A DNA stretch of 22,503 nt, from contig JBDTVU010000049.1 of the NCBI GenBank assembly GCA_040007035.1, positions 1-22,503 of the forward strand, written 5' to 3'. Shown piece by piece: positions 21,467 to 22,503 of the stretch. Numbering within the stretch: position 1 is the first letter of the stretch; each line of letters starts with the position of its first letter. Origin of the DNA: CAIWHR01 sp040007035. Lineage in GTDB: Bacteria > Pseudomonadota > Gammaproteobacteria > Burkholderiales > Casimicrobiaceae. Position numbers and translations under genes: made by a program. The notes under the pieces are model-generated. The model was not told the DNA's origin. It was given only the letters and a program-made list of their open reading frames with translations, and ran no database searches.

Positions 21467-22390
21467 TCAGGATACGCGCTGCAGCGGCGTCACGTTCGAC
21501 GCCGCAATCGCCTGCGGCGCGTCCTCGTTGACGCTCTTATTCTGCGCGCGGACGAGGCGCTCCATCATCCGCAGGTCGCGTTCGGTCAGGCGGAGCGCGG
21601 CATCGGCCCAGATGCCGACCACGCGCATCAACTCGTCGTGGGTGATGGGCTCGACCTCGCGGCGGACCATTTCGATCGCACGACGACCGTTCGCGGCTCG
21701 CGCATGCTTGCGGACGAAGCTTACCACGGCAGCCTCGCCGCAGCCGTCGGGCGCGAGCACGTCGACGACGCCCATGTCATAGAGTTGACGAGCGGTGTAC
21801 ATGTTGCCGCTCGTGATCAGTTCCTCGGTTGTCCGACGGCCGACCTTCCGCGCAAGGAAACTGTAGGCACCCATCCCGGGGAACAGATTGAACAGGATCT
21901 CCGGGAAGCCCATCCGCGACGACTCTTCGGCAACCAGCACCGACGCCGAGAGCGCGCATTCGAATCCGCCACCGAGTGCGTCGCCCTGCACCAGCGCGAT
22001 CGTCGTCAGCGGCAGGTCGCAGTTGCGCGACCACGGATACAGATTGTCGACGCACTTGCGCCCGTAGTGCACGAGGAGGTCGCGGTCGTGCTTGGCGATC
22101 GCCTCGCGGAACAGCGCGAGATCGCCGCCGAGGTTGAAGACGCCCGGAACTTTCGAGGCGATCACCGCGTAGTTGATCGCGTATTCCTGCCCCTTGTGCC
22201 ACGTCACGCCGCGCGGTTGCACAATGCTGTCGATGTAGCCGCGCAGCTCGGTCAGCAACTGCGGATTGAACGTGGGGCGAGGCATCGGATTCATGAACCC
22301 CCACATCACGCCATGTTCGGTGTCGAAGCGCGTTTCGAGCTGGCTGAAATGCGCGGGAGGAAGGAAACGTACGTCGGCGATGGCGTTCAT
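21467..22390 (-). CDS. rpfF: RpfF-like DSF synthase (crotonase family)
   Basis: 307 residues from ATG 22390, with GAGGAG about 8 bases upstream; an in-frame start at 22471 would add 27 residues without a good binding site. RpfF converts 3-hydroxyacyl-ACP to a cis-2-unsaturated acyl group and releases the free acid signal. The crotonase core shows GDALGGGFECALSASVLVAE and GFPEILFNLFPGMGAYSFLA. The two catalytic glutamates are Glu144 and Glu164, 20 residues apart as in Xanthomonas Glu141 and Glu161. The C-terminal part (IWADAALRLTERDLRMMERL, VRAQNK) also follows RpfF. It differs from ordinary enoyl-CoA hydratases in this C-terminus and in the neighbouring rpfC. The last 25 residues form a polar tail that seems longer than usual. 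Confidence 0.9.
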   Translation of the reverse strand: MNAIADVRFLPPAHFSQLETRFDTEHGVMWGFMNPMPRPTFNPQLLTELRGYIDSIVQPRGVTWHKGQEYAINYAVIASKVPGVFNLGGDLALFREAIAKHDRDLLVHYGRKCVDNLYPWSRNCDLPLTTIALVQGDALGGGFECALSASVLVAEESSRMGFPEILFNLFPGMGAYSFLARKVGRRTTEELITSGNMYTARQLYDMGVVDVLAPDGCGEAAVVSFVRKHARAANGRRAIEMVRREVEPITHDELMRVVGIWADAALRLTERDLRMMERLVRAQNKSVNEDAPQAIAASNVTPLQRVS

Positions 22391-22503
22391 GGGTGACTCC
22401 TCGAGGCTGGGAGAATCGACTGACAGTAAGAACAGACCGGGCACTGCTCTCAGCCTCATTGTGGCAAACAAATCGTGACAATTCCAGCGCCGACTTGTGG
22501 TCG
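22391..22503 (-). other. Upstream region of rpfF at the right edge
   Basis: 113 bases up to the window end. I found no -24/-12 pair with the right 10-base spacing and no convincing -35/-10 pair. A TTGTCA word (minus strand, about 22475-22480) has no matching -10 at a usual distance. The real rpfF promoter may lie outside the window. Confidence 0.4.

Noticed and set aside
22391..22471. Earlier in-frame start of rpfF at 22471
   Set aside because: ATG 22390 has a good Shine-Dalgarno and matches the RpfF N-terminus; the extra 27 residues do not resemble the family.
1..22503. CRISPR arrays, rRNA genes or prophage attachment sites
   Set aside because: No regularly spaced repeats, rRNA sequence or tRNA-end duplications were seen; I checked by eye only.

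Overview
The window is a GC-rich proteobacterial chromosome segment, most likely from a betaproteobacterium (Burkholderiales/Rhodocyclales/Nitrosomonadales type). The order tRNA-Val, thrS, infC, rpmI, rplT, pheS, pheT, ihfA, merR, tRNA-Pro is the usual proteobacterial arrangement. A run of type II secretion genes lies on one side and a DSF (diffusible signal factor) quorum-sensing locus on the other. The species cannot be named from the sequence alone.

Layout. (1) 1-250, minus: N-terminal part of the lytic transglycosylase gene mltG. (2) 320-5699, plus: gspG-H-I-J-K-L-M-N, the pseudopilin and inner-membrane-platform half of a type II secretion system. gspC, D, E and F are absent. A membrane acyltransferase-like gene (5696-6457) is coupled to the end. 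(3) 6490-14258, plus: a translation block with a tRNA-Val promoter and tRNA-Val(GAC), then thrS, infC, rpmI, rplT, pheS, pheT, ihfA, a merR-type regulator and tRNA-Pro(GGG). Between tRNA-Val and thrS lies what reads as a complete transcription attenuator: a ribosome binding site, a 10-residue leader peptide with three threonines, two mutually exclusive upstream pairings, and an intrinsic terminator ending 17 bases before the thrS start codon. (4) 14325-22390: a DSF signalling locus made of an RpfG-like HD-GYP response regulator (plus), an IS630-family insertion, an alpha/beta hydrolase and a fatty acid desaturase (both minus), an RpfC-like hybrid sensor kinase (plus) and an RpfF-like signal synthase (minus).

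How the parts work together. RpfF should make a cis-2-unsaturated fatty acid, RpfC should sense it and RpfG should degrade cyclic di-GMP in response. The desaturase and hydrolase between them are candidate signal- or lipid-modifying enzymes. rpfG and rpfC each carry a -24/-12 (sigma-54) promoter-like element, GGCATAT-N3-TTGCTT, and in both the -12 element sits exactly 42 bases before the start codon. This suggests that the two halves of the phosphorelay are expressed together by RpoN. The IS630 copy lies between the convergent rpfG and hydrolase genes, and its insertion creates the present rpfG stop codon.

Most valuable leads: the thrS attenuator, the matched sigma-54 elements, and the desaturase/hydrolase pair embedded in the DSF locus.
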